Below, piece by piece: positions 63,159-64,000 of a stretch of 64,000 bases of DNA; the stretch's first letter is position 1; the number at the start of each line of letters is the position of its first letter. Both the position numbers and the translations under genes were made by a program. A model generated the notes under the pieces. The model ran no database searches. It was not told where the DNA came from and worked only from the letters and a program-made list of their open reading frames with translations. Origin of the DNA: Pedobacter sp. AK013 (GTDB lineage Bacteria > Bacteroidota > Bacteroidia > Sphingobacteriales > Sphingobacteriaceae); assembly GCF_014205835.1 (NCBI RefSeq), contig NZ_JACHCQ010000025.1, positions 41,694 through 105,693 of the forward strand. The letters run 5' to 3'.

Positions 63159-63186
63159 CAAAGATACGAAAAAACTTATTTAACAA
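63159..63186 (-). promoter_or_regulatory. isc cluster promoter
   Basis: On the minus strand: TTG (63184-63186), a 17-base spacer, TATCTTTG (63159-63166). A full match to the Bacteroidota form. The predicted leader to the iscS ATG at 63136 is about 15 bases. Confidence 0.75.
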
Positions 63187-63253
63187 TTATAAATAATAGC
63201 TATGACCTTATAGAGAAAAGCCGCATTTTTACATTCACATAACCTTATAATCT

Positions 63254-63661
63254 ATGAATAAGATAGAACACATCGGCATCGCGGTAAAAGACCTTAATAG
63301 TTCCATAGATATTTATCAGAAACTGCTCAATACCGATTGTTATAAAACAGAGCAGGTTGCATCCGAATTTGTAAATACGGCTTTCTTTAAAACAGGCGAA
63401 AACAAGGTCGAGCTGCTTCAGGCTACTGCCCCAGATAGTGCAATTGCTAAATTTATCGAAAAAAAAGGAGAGGGGATTCACCATATCGCTTTCCTGGTTG
63501 ATGATATTCTCGCCGAAATGGAACGTTTGCATCAGGAAGGTTTTGTACTGCTTAACGATTCTCCAAAAAAGGGCGCAGATAATAAAATGGTGTGTTTTGT
63601 GCACCCGAAAGATACCAATGGTGTGTTAATTGAGATCTGCCAGGAGATTAAATGGATTTAA
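63254..63661 (+). CDS. mce: methylmalonyl-CoA epimerase
   Basis: A 135-residue VOC enzyme that interconverts (R)- and (S)-methylmalonyl-CoA in propionate metabolism. Motifs: KIEHIGIAVKDLNSSIDIYQ (metal His near residue 6), VELLQATAPDSAIAKFIEKK, GEGIHHIAFLVDDI (second metal His) and a final GVLIEICQ (metal Glu). Length is typical. It is divergent from iscS across 117 bases. Confidence 0.94.
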   Translation: MNKIEHIGIAVKDLNSSIDIYQKLLNTDCYKTEQVASEFVNTAFFKTGENKVELLQATAPDSAIAKFIEKKGEGIHHIAFLVDDILAEMERLHQEGFVLLNDSPKKGADNKMVCFVHPKDTNGVLIEICQEIKWI

Positions 63662-64000
63662 AAAGGATGGAAGAAGTATAATGGATGATGGGTTTCTATG
63701 CGTTTGTCCATTCCCCTCTTTTAGAGGGGTGCCTGAAAGGCGGGGTGTCAATTTAAAGATATTTAATTTTGAAAACGAACAGTTCCGTATTCCATAACAT
63801 CTATAGCCCTGCTAACCGTTATAGTCTCGATGAAACTTGTGAAACAAGCAAGCACACCATAAATAAAAGATAAAAAAAGTGCTTAAATTGGGCGCTGCCG
63901 CTATTATCAGTATCTATGTAATAAAGTGATCTTAGTTCAAGTGGTCTTTAGCAAGCCACAATTGTTAAATTTAAACAAAGAAGAGAACTAAGATCATGAC
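63662..64000. other. right-end non-coding stretch with hairpins
   Basis: No ORF of useful length. It holds CCCCTCTTTTAGAGGGG (63713-63729) with GCCTGAAAGGCGGGG after it, a dispersed-repeat-like hairpin, and then the 12-base inverted repeat listed next. An ATG begins at 63996, so a gene may start at the window edge. Confidence 0.6.
63927..63996 (+). promoter_or_regulatory. large hairpin leading into a truncated ORF start
   Basis: TGATCTTAGTTC (63927-63938) and GAACTAAGATCA (63985-63996) are perfect 12-base inverted arms around 46 bases that contain a smaller stem (GTGG with CCAC). The last base of the right arm is the A of an ATG. This could be a translational control element or the non-coding left end of a mobile element. 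The rest is outside the window. Confidence 0.5.

Overview
The window looks like a chromosomal segment of a Pedobacter-like member of the Sphingobacteriaceae (Bacteroidota). It is AT-rich. Several genes are preceded by the Bacteroidota promoter form (TTG or TTTG, 17-20 bases, TAnnTTTG). It carries a type IX secretion pair (a large PKD/gliding-motility C-terminal protein plus a PorP/SprF partner), a LytS/LytTR two-component system, the rpmH-rnpA-yidD block and an iscS-iscU-iscA cluster. No rRNA, tRNA or CRISPR array was seen, and no complete insertion sequence. Genus and species are inferred from gene style only.

Layout. 1-5 kb: a pentapeptide-repeat protein, two small secreted proteins, a VOC protein, a DHFR-like reductase divergent from a GlxA/AraC regulator, and a small outer-membrane barrel. 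5-7.2 kb: a Tat-exported sugar isomerase-like protein and a ROK sugar kinase. 7.7-11 kb: an HD phosphohydrolase fused to a Pycsar-effector-like membrane domain, overlapping ppk1. 11-19 kb: a lipoprotein, a repeat-filled gap, a 1200-residue phosphoesterase/kinase-like/barrel protein and a GAF protein. 19-24 kb: a GIN-domain protein, a lone receiver, ABC1 kinase with TetR, an HD protein and a very short TatA. 24-29 kb: the T9SS adhesin and PorP/SprF. 29-32.4 kb: rpoN, mscL, ChaN-like. 32.5-35.4 kb: LiaF-like, DUF4288-like, LytS and LytTR genes in tight order. 35.8-37.5 kb: rpmH, rnpA, yidD, tsaB. 37.5-45.8 kb: two envelope proteins, a DUF423 protein, priA, pcm, smpB and a redoxin. 45.8-49 kb: mntR with an Nramp-UspA fusion, and an Lrp regulator. 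49-64 kb: housekeeping genes (hydrolase, ung, thioredoxin-like, M3 peptidase, YdeI-like, FMN protein, lysS, alkyltransferase-like, DUF2461, acyl-CoA ligase, iscSUA, methylmalonyl-CoA epimerase). The right edge is a hairpin-rich stretch that may lead into a mobile element.

The most distinctive signal is non-coding. Five gaps carry short arrays with a strict seven-base period, usually as two inverted arms around a short centre, and almost always touching the stop codon of a minus-strand gene. The core word differs at each site (AACTG, GACT, ACC, AGTAT) but the period does not. Two fill both gaps of the iscSUA cluster. A separate palindromic element of about 112 bp occurs twice with a conserved 28-base core, plus a third diverged copy. 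Several other dispersed palindromic repeats crowd the gaps at 11.0-11.2 and 12.2-12.6 kb.

The most interesting protein-level observations are the HD/PycTM-like fusion coupled to polyphosphate kinase with no cyclase nearby, the tripartite phosphoesterase/kinase-like/barrel protein, and the Nramp transporter with a C-terminal universal-stress domain.
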